This document shows, piece by piece, positions 40,655-52,956 of a DNA stretch of 64,000 nucleotides (position 1 is its first letter; every line of letters starts with the position of its first letter). The stretch covers positions 161,579,741 through 161,643,740 of the forward strand of contig CM041465.1 of the NCBI GenBank assembly GCA_023213395.1, written 5' to 3'. Made by a program: the position numbers and the translations under genes. The stretch is from Cycas panzhihuaensis. Taxonomy: Eukaryota > Cycadophyta. Under the pieces are notes generated by a model. The model made no database searches. It was not told where the DNA came from and saw only the letters and a list, made by a program, of their open reading frames with translations.

Positions 40655-42148
40655 TTAGGGGCTATTGATGGTATGGAGGCTTGGGTTAGGAACATTGTCA
40701 TCGAGATGGAGACGTGAAAGGTCATCTGCCACTATATTGTCTTTGCCTTTTTTATATGATATTGAGAAGCCAAAGACTTGTAATCGATGAACCCACTTAG
40801 CTTGTTCTTCAGATAAGACTGGCTGAGTCAATAAATTATGGAGGCTACAATGATCTGTGAGAATAGTGAACTTAAAGCCTAAGAGATATTGCCACAATTT
40901 ATCAATAGCGTGGAGAATAGCCTTCATTTCTTTCTGATATGTAAAGAGATGAAGCTCGTGATCTTTTAATTTTCAGCTTTCAAATGCAATGGGATGAGAG
41001 TCTTGCATTAGGACTACGCCTGAACCAAATTCTGAAGCATCGCATTCAAGTTGGAGGGGTTGGTTAAAATCAGGAGTGATGAGGACTGGAGTGGAGGTCA
41101 TTACGACCTTGAGGTGGGAAAAGGCAACATCTGCTTTAGGAGACCATTGAAAAGCCTCTTTACGAAGGAGGTTGGTTAATGAGGTGGCAAGAGCAGCATA
41201 GTTATGCACAAAGCGTCGATAAAACCCTATGAGCCCAAGAAATGCTCGTAATTGGGTAAGAGTGGTAGGTGTTGGCCACGTTGTGATAACCGATATTTTA
41301 TCGGGGTCTACACGTACCCCTTCTGATGATATGATGTGGCCCAAATATTTGAGTTTTGATTATCCAAACTCACACTTAAATAGTTTTACATAGAGTTGGT
41401 GGTTTTGCAATATTTGGAGAACAATTTCTAAGGGTTAGATATAGAGATCCAGGCAGGCAATATAAATAAGAATGTCATCAAAGAAAACTACGACAAACTT
41501 TCAAAGGTAGGGCCCAAAGATTTTACTCATGAGAGCTTGGAAGGTTGCCGGGGCATTGCAAAGGCCAAAGGGCATTGCTCGAAACTCAAAATGGCCATGA
41601 TGTGTGCTAAATGTTGTCTTATAACAATCTTGTGGGGTAATTGGGATTTGGTAGTACCCAAATTGGAGGTCTAACTTAGAAAAGATGGTTGCGCCATGGA
41701 TTTCGTCTAGCATGTCATCTATGCGAGGGGTGGGAAACTTATTTTTAATGGTAATCTTATTTAATTCCTTATAGTCAACACAGAGGCGAAAGGAGCCATC
41801 CTTCTTCCGAACTAAGATAATTGGGGCTGCATAAGGGCTTTTACTTGCTTGGATTATGCCCATGTCGAGGAGCTCATTTGTGAGTTTCTCATTTTCATTC
41901 TTTTGGAAGTATGAGTTACGGTAAGGTCGAAGGCTGATGGGGTCACGGTTAGATTGGAGGTCAATTATATGATAGAAACTGTGGTCAGGAGGGGTAGTGG
42001 CAGGCAGAGGGATGAATACTTGTTTATATTGGGTAATGACATCCTGGATGTGTGGATGAATTTGTGGTTTGATTTGAATATTATTAAGGCGGACTATATA
42101 CCCTAGGTGAGATTGAAGATGCCATTTCATACGTCCGGGAGAGACCAC
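40655..42148 (-). pseudogene. Ty3/gypsy reverse transcriptase and RNase H
   Basis: Reverse transcriptase at 41501-42148 has GSFRLCVDYKELNKIT, FSKLDLQFGYYQIPI, and GLCNAPATFQALM, followed after one stop by the catalytic VVFFDDILIY near 41470-41500. A connection stretch decays around 41345-41460. Then MGHIISSEGVRVDP and the RAFLGLIGFYRRFV block open the thumb/connection at 41344. RNase H at 40655-41100 has LECDASEFGSGVVLMQ with the first aspartate, then LTDHCSLHNLL and YKKGKDNIVADDLSR with later acidic residues. Few stops separate long open pieces, so decay is limited. Confidence 0.92.
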
Positions 42149-42186
42149 TTAATTAGGGGGGATTGCATACCATAAATTTTATGATT

Positions 42187-42693
42187 TCACCCCATGTGGT
42201 CTTTGAAGGCAATGAATGGATTTGTAGGCGAGTTATTCATGCTATAGGTCCCTAGTGTTTGCAACCATTGAATCCCTAAGATGGCATCAGATCCTTCTAT
42301 TGACAAGGCATAGAAGTCTGACACTGGAAGGTATGAGCCAATTTGGACTTGGAGGTTTTTAATAACACCTACATAATGGAGTTTTTGGTACCCTGGTAGA
42401 GAACATGTGAAGCCAGTTTTTGGGATAATATATAGGTTAAGTTGTCTGGCTATCGAAATATCAATGAAGTTAAGTGACACACCACCATCAATCAAGATAG
42501 ATATTGGAGTCTTGCGGAGAATGCCTCTAACTCTTAGGGGTTCAGGCCAAGAGGAGGTGGTGACAGTGGATATAGATACTTCGGGTTGGGGGTCTAGTGC
42601 AGGATCATCATGGGTTTCATCATCAGCCTCCTGGTCGAAGTCAAAGTCAGAGTGATCATCAGGGGAGAGGGATGGGTCAATAGAGAAAACCAT
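42187..42693 (-). pseudogene. Ty3/gypsy aspartic protease region
   Basis: 168-codon open stretch. The protease signature reads ILIDGGVSLNFID near 42460-42495; the usual triad D-S/T-G is D-G-G here (AGT to GGT accounts for it). The second half has the DAILGIQWLQTLG segment typical of retropepsin-like folds in gypsy Gag-Pol. An acidic linker (DDHSDFDFDQEADDE) precedes it. It would cut the polyprotein in the particle; loss of the hydroxyl residue beside the catalytic aspartate makes activity doubtful. Confidence 0.85.
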
Positions 42694-43748
42694 ATGTCAC
42701 GCTTTGCAAAAATAACCATGCTCGAAAGTCTACTTTTCTGCACACTGCATATAAAGGCCAGCCTCGAGTCAACGTTGTGCTTCAGCTTGAGAAATTTAGA
42801 CTCTTTTGGTGGATGTATCCTCATTCTGGCGATCAATAGATGGTCAAGAATCATCCTGTCGTGGCCAAGGATGTGTGAAGTCAGCTTCAGGATGAGAGGC
42901 ATCGTCAAATCAAGGTTGAGGTCGTTGGAAGTCCACCTATCGAGTGCGTGAGGACCAAGAGTTATTCTATCGAATAGCTGAGGGTTTGTCTGCTGCAAAC
43001 TCAACTTCTACTACATGGGGCCACTTGAAAGCTTCCTTAAGGGAGTAGATTACCATTATCTTTAATCTCATCTGAATACGGTCTTGGAGTCCTGCCACAT
43101 AAATATCAATCACTATTTGTTTGTCCAAGTTTTGGCTTTGCGGCCCCGCGTTATATAAAGCTTGAAATTCATCCATGTAAGCTTCTACAGTTGATGTCTG
43201 CTTAAGTCGGGTGAGTTGTGTGAAAAAAGATTGACTCTATGTATCTTCATATTATTCAAAGAAATAACTAGTGAAGTGGGACCAAGTTTGGTGAGAGGGA
43301 TATTCCCACTTATACTAGTTAAACTAATGGTGAGCTCGACCATCTAAGTGAATGGAAGTGTATAAGAGTTGGTCCTCTTCTGACATCGTGTGGAGAGTGA
43401 AGTAGGATTCTAACTTATTAACCCAGCTTCGAGTGCACTCTCTATTCATGTCTAGATCAAAGGTAGGAATGTTGATCTTATGGTGGAAAAAAGGTTGTCT
43501 TGGTGGAGAACCTCCTGTATATGCATTGCTTCCTAGAGAAGGGGGAGGTTGGCTGCCCGTTGAGTTAGAAGCTCCTATGCTTTGGGGTTGAGATGGTACC
43601 CACTACTGAAGCATACTGATAATCTCCTTCTTGGTGTTGTCTAGGTTAGATTTGGTAGGCATGCTACTGAGTCTATCGTTGACCTCTGTTTTGAAGTTAG
43701 ACAAGTCATTGGTCAACTCAGAATTTTTTCTGTTTGATTTTTTGCCAT
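42694..43748 (-). pseudogene. Ty3/gypsy gag
   Basis: The likely start is ATG at 43746-43748 (MAKNQTEKIL), followed by a one-base frame change into NDLSNFKTEVNDRLSS. The retrotransposon gag core follows: INIPTFDLDMNRECTRSWVNKLESYF near 43390-43475, HLDGRAHHWFN near 43330, and STVEAYMDEFQALYN near 43140-43185. A decayed zinc knuckle (YMQCAEK, FEHGYFC) lies near 42700-42760. Stops and frameshifts are present. Confidence 0.85.
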
Positions 43749-44983
43749 TGGAGTTGAAGAAAGGGGTTAAAGAAGTGGGAGTAAGTAGAAAGAAGGGAAA
43801 GAACGAAGTGGTACAGATCAAGAAAGAATGGGATATAAGATTAGGGAGTTGTTATATGGGAAAGAAGGGGCGAATAAGGGAATGTAGGGTGTCTATAGCC
43901 TATTAACCCCAAAATTACATAAGTAAGATATTTAGTCCACTAAAAAGAGCACAAAAAACTTATCAAGATGGGATGTATGAGTTTTAAGGTGAATTTGGAG
44001 TGGTGGGGCCCACCAGTGGTCCAGGTACAAAAAGAGTGAAAATTGGGGGTATAGACTAACTTAGTATAAAATGACCCTTACAGTATGTTGATCAAATTGA
44101 GGTATATGAGTTATAAGGGTAATTTTTTTGCATTGTGAGCAAGAGCTAAGTGGATTTTTTTTCTTTTTTTTTTTTTTTTTATTCGAAGGCTTGACTGTTT
44201 TGACAAGTTTTGAATTCAGGCAGTCAATGGCTTGTGATCTTAATTAAGATTGAGGTAGGGGAAGTAGAGAATGATCAGATGTGTCCTACCCACTATAGAA
44301 TGAGGTGTACTTGGTCTTATAGGCTGCCAATAAACTTCTGATGCAGAAGTTCAAGGTAGGTAACTTCGTGGCGCTAATCGCTAATCACTGCACTGCAAGA
44401 CTTTAACGACCGATAGTTTACCTGCGCTAGGGAGGGTTTTGGAATCCTAAAGGGGTCATCTTATATACCTGAAGGTACGTGGAGGCACACTTCTGTAGCC
44501 AGGTTTTGTCTAGGGCTTGGTTCGGGAGTGTTATCTCCAGTCCTTCACGCAAGGGATAGAAAAGCCACGATGCGCTTAACCAGAACGACAGATCCTTGTG
44601 ACCTTTAAATATCCCCAGTACAGGGTCTCTACCTAACTCTTAGGTAGCCACCCAGTGGTGTTATCTACCTGAAATGGAGAGGTGGGAGGGGACACAAAGA
44701 GTAGCCGCCCAACGGTGTTATCTACCCTTCGAATATAACTGAATGCAGAAAAAGAAAGCTTAAAAAATGAATTGAATGTAGAAGAAATAAATTGCTTGCG
44801 ATTACCGATGCATTTAAATTCCCCTTCGCCGCAACCTCTAATCATCACTCTCATTCCTCAATCTTCTTAGAGAGAGTACTGAGTGAAGGTCTTTTCTCAA
44901 TCTTTACCTAGGTAGAGAGAGTATTCAATCATATAGGAAAAAAATTTTACTATTTCGGGTAGCTTCCCACGATCGCGAATGTA
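43749..44983 (-). other. Leader of chromovirus
   Basis: No gene seen. Contains a T-rich run at 44153-44180 and two near-identical segments (GGTGTTATCTACC at 44656 and 44714). The window's leader frames (such as 44633-44854) lack support. Confidence 0.6.
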
Positions 44984-44995
44984 GCTCTCATATCA
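44984..44995 (-). other. Primer-binding site of chromovirus
   Basis: TGATATGAGAGC on minus, two differences from TGGTATCAGAGC, next to the 5' LTR. Confidence 0.8.
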
Positions 44996-44997
44996 CT

Positions 44998-45338
44998 TGG
45001 ACCGTTCCTTCTCAGAAATATGGGCTCGTAGGAGTGATAATTAGCAGAAAATGAAGCCAAATAACATGAGTGCACAAGCAGATCACAGAAAATGAATCAC
45101 CAAAATGAGTACCAAAGTACTTTCTCCTTTCAAGATACCATACTCAATAACATTACAAGTGATTTAACCCTTTAAATATACAAGTAAGGGTCTTCATCCT
45201 TAATGATTCTATTGGTGGCCCTAGCGGCCTTACATCTTATTAGACAGCTTAGCGGTCCATACACATAACTTACTAAACCCCTTAATCCTTACTTGTTGGT
45301 GGTTCCTGCTTGCTAAGGAAAGGTGGGATTATGTTACA
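44998..45338 (-). repeat. 5' LTR of chromovirus
   Basis: Starts TGGACCGTTCC and ends TTATGTTACA on plus, followed by TCAAT. Confidence 0.92.
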
Positions 45339-45343
45339 TCAAT

Positions 45344-47764
45344 TCATTTTTCTAAAATATATAAAAAGAAAACTATGCTAAAAATAGAAAATAGGCACAT
45401 CATAATTTCAAAACCATTTTGAAATTTCTCCATAGAAATCTTGAAGGTTATAGTGAAATACCAAAGGAAAAATCTAATGGATTAAATGTGAGTGGAATGA
45501 GCAATTACTCTCATTATTGTTCTATTATAAGAATGTCACAAGTGAATTAAATAATAGACATCTCTCTCTCTCTCTCTCTCTCTCTGTATAAGTAGTTGGA
45601 TATAATTATGCTCTACTATTAGGTTTAACCATAATGGTGATTAACATAGAACTTTATGAATGTAAGTCAATTAATATATGTTAGGATCCCGTACTACACG
45701 CATACCATTCCTCATAATTAGATTGTTCATTATTATGAGGTTATTTAAAGCCAAGTTCTTTTTTATAAATGTAAAGGCTAGGATAATTTATTCATCATTC
45801 CCATGTTGGTTAAGGCTATGATCTTATTTAGTCTAAAAGTTATGTCTCACTATTTGCTTTGTTATTATTATGAACCCCTTTAAAGATAATTATCTCAATT
45901 TATAAGTACACATGTTTAGTTCATCCTCACATAACCCACCACTTTATATAGAAATCCTTACCACTACAGACTTTCATATAGAGGTGGATCTCAAGAGCCT
46001 CATTCACAAATTGTCTCTTCTTCCATTTTTACTTTTTTACCATAGATATGAGCATCATGATTCACACTTTGAATAAGATCATAATGACAATGATAAGATT
46101 TAACCAAGCATAATAATTTATTTATCCCTAACAATCATGACACTCTACATCCTTTACTAGTCTTATCTTTAAATGCTAGTGGAAAGGTTTCTCGGGTTAT
46201 ATTTTAGTAATATATTATATTAAAAAAGAAACATAGGGATTTTTTATTAACATGAAAAGATCAAAAGGACAATCACTAACTTCTTTAATAATAATGAAAA
46301 TTTGTTATCAATGAGGATGTAAGCTATTAACCTACATCTCCTTTAGTAAGGTAGTGGAACTCCAAGAGGGACATCGAGCTAATCTTAAACAATCCTAATT
46401 ATGTCTCTTAAGTAACCTCAACTTTATAATACTAATATGCCCAGTCAACTTACTAGTCCTAAGCCTAATTAATCATTTACTATCAGGTATGAATGAAATA
46501 GAGAATGAGATAAACTTCATAAGCCAAGGAAGGTGCCTTACAGCTTGATTTCAATAATTTTTATATTATTATTAAGTAGGTAATAAATGCCTTTCATGAA
46601 ATTATATTTATATATCAATGTACGCTATTGATTATGGATTTCCTTTGCCATAATAAACAAAGATAAACTTATATTATATTAGGCCAAATAAAACATGGGT
46701 CATTTAAATGGTAAAAACATCTTAGATTTTTAGTCTAAGATGCAATTTCTTATATAGAAAGGTGCACAATTTGCCACTTCCATTATAAGTGGCATCATAC
46801 AAGCAATTTATAGGCGAGATAAATAAAAATGTTACTTATCACTTGGAAATCTTAAAAGCTATGGAAGTAATCAAGCCAAATGAATATTTCATGGGAATGG
46901 TCAATGTATGTAAACAAGATACATCTAAGGATGTTCAATGCATAACTATGCTTAGAAAATGGATTGGTTGTAAGACATCCATAACTGCATGGATCCTTAA
47001 ATATTTAATGGAGATACTTTTGCTTCCTAATGTTGATGATACTTCGTCTTAAGCACTAGCGGATATCTATCCCTTAATGAATTAAGAGTTAGACCCTAAA
47101 ACCATATAATTTAGTAAGTGAAATGATAGATAAGTACACAAACTCTTACAAGAAAATTGTTATGTCATGACTTAATTGCATTATAAATCTTATGCCAATG
47201 GTATTGGTTTACTTACAAAGTGAAACTAATAAAGACCTCAAGATGGTAGTTATGGGAAAAATGCAAGTGACCCATTTATGATCTCCACTTATAAATACAA
47301 GAGATCATGATATGGTTTTGAGATTAGCTAGTTAGTTATGCTCTTTTGTAAGAAATCAATAAATAATAAAATTTAGGTTTTGTTATTATCTATTTAAAAA
47401 AGCAATATATATTAAACTATATAGCTTATTATTCCTCCATAGTTAGTGTGTAAATTATATCTCAAACTTGTACCATGTTTAAGTTAAAAGCCTTGCAAAG
47501 ACAAAAATATATAACATATATGAAGCATACAACTTATTAGATTATCTCTATTGTTGCATGTTAATCAATCATACACTTACTCATATATATTATAAGAAAA
47601 AGAATATACACATATATATAAATACACACACACACACACACACAGAGGGGGAGAAAAAGAGAGTTGAGATAATAATTTTTATGCACTTATCCCTATACTA
47701 TTAATCTTTAATATCCCCTCTTTTCTCCCCTTTGCCATTACCGTTAGAAATAGTTGAAAATAGT
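45344..47764. other. AT-rich intergenic stretch with microsatellites
   Basis: No supported gene. Holds (CT)n at 45560-45585 and (CA)n at 47624-47644. The 87-codon frame at 46789-47052 opens with GTG, has no recognised domain and no supporting context. Confidence 0.45.
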
Positions 47765-48051
47765 TGATCTATCCTTCATCTCCATGCACTAAACACAAAG
47801 GCAAACATGGGAGCAAGAGAGACTTGAGAGAAAGAAAGTAGCTCTCACAAAATGGGGAGGTAAGAATGAATCTCCTCCATTGAGCTTTACTTTTATATTG
47901 AGAGAGGGAGCATTTGAGTTAGGTGAAATGAAATTACACATAATGCACATGAAAGTGCATTTCACTTAAGTGATCTAATTTAAAGTTCACTTAAGACCCT
48001 TTTTCGAAATAATCTACTAATGTAATGACCTTATGTCATTAACCCTTTTCA
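47765..48051 (-). repeat. Truncated 3' LTR (287 bp)
   Basis: Nearly identical to 54962-55248 and 1752-2038. Left of 47765 the similarity stops abruptly at GATCTATCCTTCATC. Confidence 0.92.
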
Positions 48052-48062
48052 ATCTCCCCCTT
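48052..48062 (-). other. Polypurine tract
   Basis: AAGGGGGAGAT on minus, directly before TGAAAAGGG, the LTR start. Confidence 0.88.
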
Positions 48063-48527
48063 AATGGTAGAAGGTCATTTCATTCTATTTTATTCTATCC
48101 TATGAGGTCTTCATTTGAGCCTCTTACAAAGCAAACTAGTATGATACTTTTGTGGGAAACCCTCATGGGAAGAAAACCACAAATTTTCTAATCTACTAAC
48201 TTTGGCTCAGGCCTCTTTAAATGTAGCCAGATAGCCAATCAGTACAAGGAATTTTGTAGTTGAAATCTGTTGAGTCTCCATATACCATTTGGTCATCCCC
48301 CATGCCCTTTCGGGTTTTCACAGGTTTCGATTTTCCAAAATGATACAACCCATATCCTTTCGCGCCCACATGGGGTTTTCATGAATGGGATAGAGCAGAG
48401 ACTTACTCTTGTCCTTCCGCCTGTGGGGTTTTCACGAATGAGACAGTAGTATGATGGTCCTATTGTCATCTCCTTCAATCACCGAGATGGAGGCCCTAAG
48501 GTGAGTTGCTTTGAAGCTGCTCAAACT
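48063..48527 (-). repeat. 3' untranslated part of copia element with imperfect GGGGTTTTCA repeats
   Basis: At 48307, 48371 and 48425 the plus strand has CGGGTTTTCACAGG, TGGGGTTTTCATGAATG and TGGGGTTTTCACGAATG, about 55-65 bases apart. No gene; the frame at 48293-48478 is this repeat. Confidence 0.7.
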
Positions 48528-50048
48528 TCACCCTCTTGATGGTTTGGTGAAGATATCGGCCACTTGATCTGGCGTGGGGCAAGATCTCAATTGAATTGTG
48601 CCATCATGAACTAGTTCTCTAATCCTATGGACTTTTGTACTTATATGTTTGGTACGATCATGAAATCTGATTTTTAGCCATCCGGATTGTAGATTGATTA
48701 TCAACATGTAAGCTAGTAGAACTTGTTTGGGTGGCATTTAATGTATTCAATAATTTTCTAAGCCATATCACCTCCTTGCTTGTCTCGTAAGCGTGATGTA
48801 CTCGACAGCTTGAGTCTGCAACTATCTTCTTCTGCCTCGATCTCCATGATATTGGTCTTTGTTCAAGAAATGTTACGTGCACGTAGATCTTCTGTGTCTT
48901 TATCTCCGAAAGTCCGAGTGCAGTATGCATAAAGTTTAAATTCGCATTGGGTTCATACAATGCACCATATTTGCTAGTCGTCTTCAGGTACCTGAACACT
49001 CGTGATTGCCAATGATTCTGCTTAGGATTTGTCATGAATCTTGCAAGAATGCTGACAGAGTGTGCAATATCTGGCCTTGTGTTGGTAGTATAGATGAGAC
49101 TACCTACAAGTTGCCTGTAGAGTGTTACGTCTGCCTCCCTATTGTCACCATCAACTGAGAGCTTAATATTAGGCTCCATAGGTGTGTCTACTAGTCGAGC
49201 ACCTTCCAACTGAAACTTTGTCAGAAAATCGTTGATATATTTTTCTTGGGAGAGAAAGATTTTGCCATCCTTTTGAGTTACTTCAATTCCCAAGTAATAT
49301 TTCATCAACCCGAGGTCAGACAATTTAAAAGTTTTAGCAAGGTCCTTCTTCAGCTGGTTGATTACCTGTTCACTATTCCCCGTTATGAGCATGTCATCCA
49401 CAAAGATTAAGAGGTAAGTGACTTGATCATTTTGGCGCTTGATGAATAATGTTGCATCAATATCTTGATAGTCACAAACCTCATATCCAAGTTGCCTCAT
49501 TCTTTCAGACAACTTGGTAAACCAAGCACGAGGGGCTTGCTTTAGGCCGTCAAGGACTTTTGAGCCTACAAACTTTATGCTCTGATCGTCAATCTCGTAT
49601 CCTTCCGCCGAGCCATGTAAATTTCTTCTTTAAGGTCCCCTTGAAATGCGGTCTTAACATCGAGTTGGTGGATTTTCCAACCTCGCTGAGCGCCCAAGGC
49701 TATTAGAGTTCTGATTGTAAGCCACTTGGTTGTAGGAGCAAAGATTTCAGTGTAGTCAATGCCTTCCCTTTGCGTGAATCCTTTTGCTACCAACCTCGCC
49801 TTGTGTTTTTCTAGGGTGCCATCTGATCTATACTTGTTTTTGAACACCCATTTATTTTGAACTATCTTTCTTCCAAGTGGTAGATCAACAAGCTCCCATG
49901 TACCGTTCTTAATAAGAGATTGATACTCTTCGTTCATGGCATTTCTCCAAGCTGCATGCTTTACAGCTTCTTGGTATGTTAGGGGCTCTTCATTAAGAGC
50001 AAGATGCAGTTCTTCAAGTTCAAGCTTAACGGAAAGTGATTCATGCAT
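48528..50048 (-). pseudogene. Copia reverse transcriptase and RNase H (young element)
   Basis: The N-part at 49575-50048 has NGTWELVDLPLGRK, NKWVFKNKY, KARLVAKGFTQREGIDY and LDVKTAFQGDLKEEIYM, then loses frame. The C-part at 48658-49512 (284 codons) has LLIFVDDMLITG with both catalytic aspartates, KYYLGIEVTQKDGKIFLSQ, and LVGSLIYTTNTRPDI. RNase H shows ISWRSRQKKIVADSS, TSKEVIWLRKLL and VDNQSTIRMAKN, and ends in another frame at 48528-48660 (KHISTKVHRIRELV, VADIFTKP). The frames are joined by single-base losses near 49600, 48900 and 48800. Otherwise the motifs are well kept, so the frameshifts may be recent or technical. Confidence 0.92.
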
Positions 50049-50199
50049 CCTTGCTCTATGGGCACTTCTAGTGCCGCTTTGCCTACCTCATCCGGGTCGC
50101 ATGTCCTTGTGTAGCTGGTAGGCTTCACGAAAACCTCGAGTTGGGAATGAGGTTTTCATTTCCACAACCTCTTGATCTTCGTTTTGATCCTGAAAAGGA

Positions 50200-51407
50200 T
50201 CATGTGAAATATTGCACGGAGGAAGTTGGCGATCTTTGGAGAAGATGGGCCGACCACGGATGTTGGAGAAGATGATCCTTCTGTATGGCTTTGCCTTTGT
50301 CAACTTGGTCGCTCACAAATGATGGTGCTGGATGTGTACACATTGGATTGGAGTCACAGCTTGTATCCTCCGAGGCTCTATTGTCAGATTCCAAGATTTT
50401 AAGCATATGTTCAGCATCTCCCCCCCTAAATTTTGGAATCTGGACATCAAATTCAGTAGCATCATTAAATCGGTATGAAGGCGTCTTGGAGTCAAGTCTG
50501 AGTAATTGATCTTCAGTCTCTGCAAAGATAACATCTCTAGTGATGATGATTTTGCGCTCTGAAGGTATAAAACCTTGTATCCTTTTTGTCCATAGGGTAT
50601 CCGACAAAGATGCCTTTGATGGCTCTATCTTGGAGCTTATTTCTATGTTCCTGCAAAATATGAGCATAACAAGTAGAGCCAAAAATTCAAGTGCGAGATA
50701 GAGGGTTTGTCCATACCACATTTCATGTGGAGAGGGGCCGAGCTTGGAGGGACTAACGGTGTTGATGCAATACACGGCGGTCCGTATAGCCTCGGCCAAA
50801 GATAGATAGGGACATTCTTATATACCAGCATAGCACGAGCCATATTCATGATGGTCCTGTTCATACGCCGGCAACTCCATTTTCTTTGGGGTGTACCGCA
50901 ATGATGGTCCGATGTTTGATTCCACGTTGACGTAGGTGCGATTCAAACTCATTGGATGTGTACTCGCCACCATTATGGGTCACGAGTATTTTGATCTTGA
51001 ATCCGATTCATTTTCCACGCGGGCCTTGAAAGCTTGAAACATAGAAAAGCTTCATCTTTCTTTGCAAGAAAAGCAACCCATACTTTCTTGGTAAAATCAT
51101 CAATGAAAGTAATATAGTACCACTGCTTTGATAGAAGGGATGGGCATAGGACCGCATATATCCGAGTGTACAAGTGCAAAGGTTGGGTAGATTTCCACCG
51201 ACTACGAGGAAAGGGTTGTCTTTGAGATTTAGCAATAATACATGCTTCACATTTAAAGGGCTTGGAGGAACTTAGGCAAACCAGAAGAGTGTCTTGTAGT
51301 TCTCTTAAACGATCAATTTTGATATGGCCCATACGAGCATGCCATAGACACCTTGGGACAACTTTTGAGGAGTCGGGGTTGTGGTAAAACAAATTCATCA
51401 TCAACAT
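50200..51407 (-). pseudogene. Copia integrase (young element)
   Basis: The zinc part at 51270-51360 has WHARMGHIKIDRLRELQ and FKCEACIIAK (H-H and C-C ligands present). The core follows with YITFIDDFTKKVWVAFL near 51105; the first catalytic aspartate region reads LYTRIYAVLCP and is altered. A decayed GGEYTSNEF block lies at about 50965, and the glutamate block NGVAxxMNRTIMNMARAM lies at 50830-50890 with a frame change at the glutamate. The C-terminal part runs in two overlapping frames to about 50490 (AVYCINTVSPSKLGPSPHEMWYG; IPSERKIIITRDVIFAE). Frame breaks are single-base losses. Confidence 0.88.
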
Positions 51408-52956
51408 AGTTGGCTTCAGAGGATGGTGAGCCGTTAGGCGAAAAAGTTTGCCATCAAGAATTAGGTCATAACCACGGCATTTGAAGGAGGGTGAATGACA
51501 CGAGAGTTTGATTGTTTGCGATTACACTCGGATCAAATCCACGAGACAAGGGTGGACAGGAGAGCGGATTACGCTTGAGGCGAGAATATATAAAACATCA
51601 ACAAGTGTAAAATCTGGAAGGCACAGGAGTTTCGTGCAAACTGCTCCAAGTCCTTCGACCGGGTGAGATGATTTGTCGACCATGTGTACAACACCATGAA
51701 CTTGAGTCAAAATCTTGAAAGAACCTGGCGATGACAAGTCATGTGTTGTGTTGCTCCGAGATCCATGATCCACGATGAAGTATTTGAGGTAGCACTATTT
51801 GCAACTCCAAGTGGTGAAGGCAAAAGTGAATAAGCATAGCCACAATGATCCTCAATATACTTAGTGGATCTATCAACAACATTTGATGAAGTGGTCCCAA
51901 TTCTTTGAAGGTGTGCATGAGCAAATTGCGTTCCACCAAAAGCATCTTCAAACGAAGTATTATCAACATTATGTGCACCATGGCGCTGTTGATAACTTGG
52001 TAGTTTGTTGGTGGCAATTCTGCAATTTTTGGCATAATGTCCTCTTCTATTACACCTTTGGCACACGATTGTTTGATTTCCGGTCAAGTATTAAATTTGG
52101 ATTGTCTCTGATTACTGGATCTAGGTCCAGGTTGATTATTTTGCCCTTGGCCTTGAGACTGTTTTTGTTAGAATTGAGGAGCCTGTTGACTAAGAGGACG
52201 TTGTCCTTGTTGTCTACCTCTTCCTCTTCCACGAGAATTACCACTCTCTAGAGTATTGACCTTGATTTTTGGTGTAACAAAGATCTTCTTCCACTTCAAA
52301 AGCGAGATCAATTGGATCGATGTAGTGGCAAAGTTGGTATCAAAGGTCTTATCAAATTCAATGAACTTATCGAAGATCCTCAAAGTTTAGGGTCTTTAAA
52401 GTTCCTGGATTGAAGACTCCCAATAGATTTTTATAATCGGGATATGGAGACATGGTGAATCAAGAAAGCCCATGTAATGCATTGAGTTTTAAAATCTTTA
52501 TCAATGGCTTGCTTGATTGGACGAAGGAGATTGATTGTCTCACTTGCATGTCCTTTACGCATTTTCAATTTGTTCATCTTCAACACTAAGTGAACAAATT
52601 CTAAGTCTCGATTTAGTGTCAAAGTTCTTCTTAAGAACTTCAAGAACTTTCCATGCCATATCATGTACAATTCATCAATGAGATTATGCAGGAATAATCA
52701 AGTGACAAGATCCCTGCACGGATTTTATCATCATTAAGTTCCCATTGGCGTTTAGCTTCAGCTTCAGTGGGAGCAGTTGGAGCACCTCTCTTTGAAGCGG
52801 TTGTGGTAGTCAGAGGCTGGCAAGTGGTGTAGGTTGTAAGTGATCTCTCCATAGATCTTCATACTTTGCAGCATTTCTGACACCAGTGAACCACATGTCC
52901 CAATTTTCTTTCCCTTTTAGAATGCAGTTCACATTTTGCTTGAACTGTGAAGACAT
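51408..52956 (-). pseudogene. Copia gag and protease (young element)
   Basis: Start chosen at ATG 52954-52956: MSSQFKQNVNCILKGKENWD, followed by MWFTGVRNAAKYEDLW, the usual opening of copia Gag. The zinc knuckle CQRCNRRGHYAKNC (C-x2-C-x4-H-x4-C) is intact at 52022-52063. The protease signature at about 51755-51775 reads WIMDLGATQHMT, so the catalytic triad is D-L-G where D-S-G is usual. The end of protease (FTLVDVLYI near 51600) is followed by a frame change. Gag middle (52090-52700) is split over three frames. Confidence 0.88.

Larger units (their letters stand above)
38874..45338 (-). mobile_element. Ty3/gypsy chromovirus, complete structure (6.5 kb)
   Basis: LTRs 38874-39213 (340 bases) and 44998-45338 (341 bases) begin TGGACC and end TGTTACA on plus. 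Flanks are TCAAC (38869-38873) and TCAAT (45339-45343), a 5-base duplication with one C/T difference. The primer-binding site is at 44984-44995 and the polypurine tract at 39214-39229. On minus the order is gag, protease, reverse transcriptase, RNase H, integrase, chromodomain, LTR: the gypsy order. It is far better preserved than the gypsy element at 28-38 kb, with a handful of stops. Confidence 0.93.

Noticed and set aside
46789-47052. 87-codon frame in AT-rich sequence
   Set aside because: Opens with GTG, no recognised domain, no splice or promoter context; could be a trace of an old transposon but I cannot support it.
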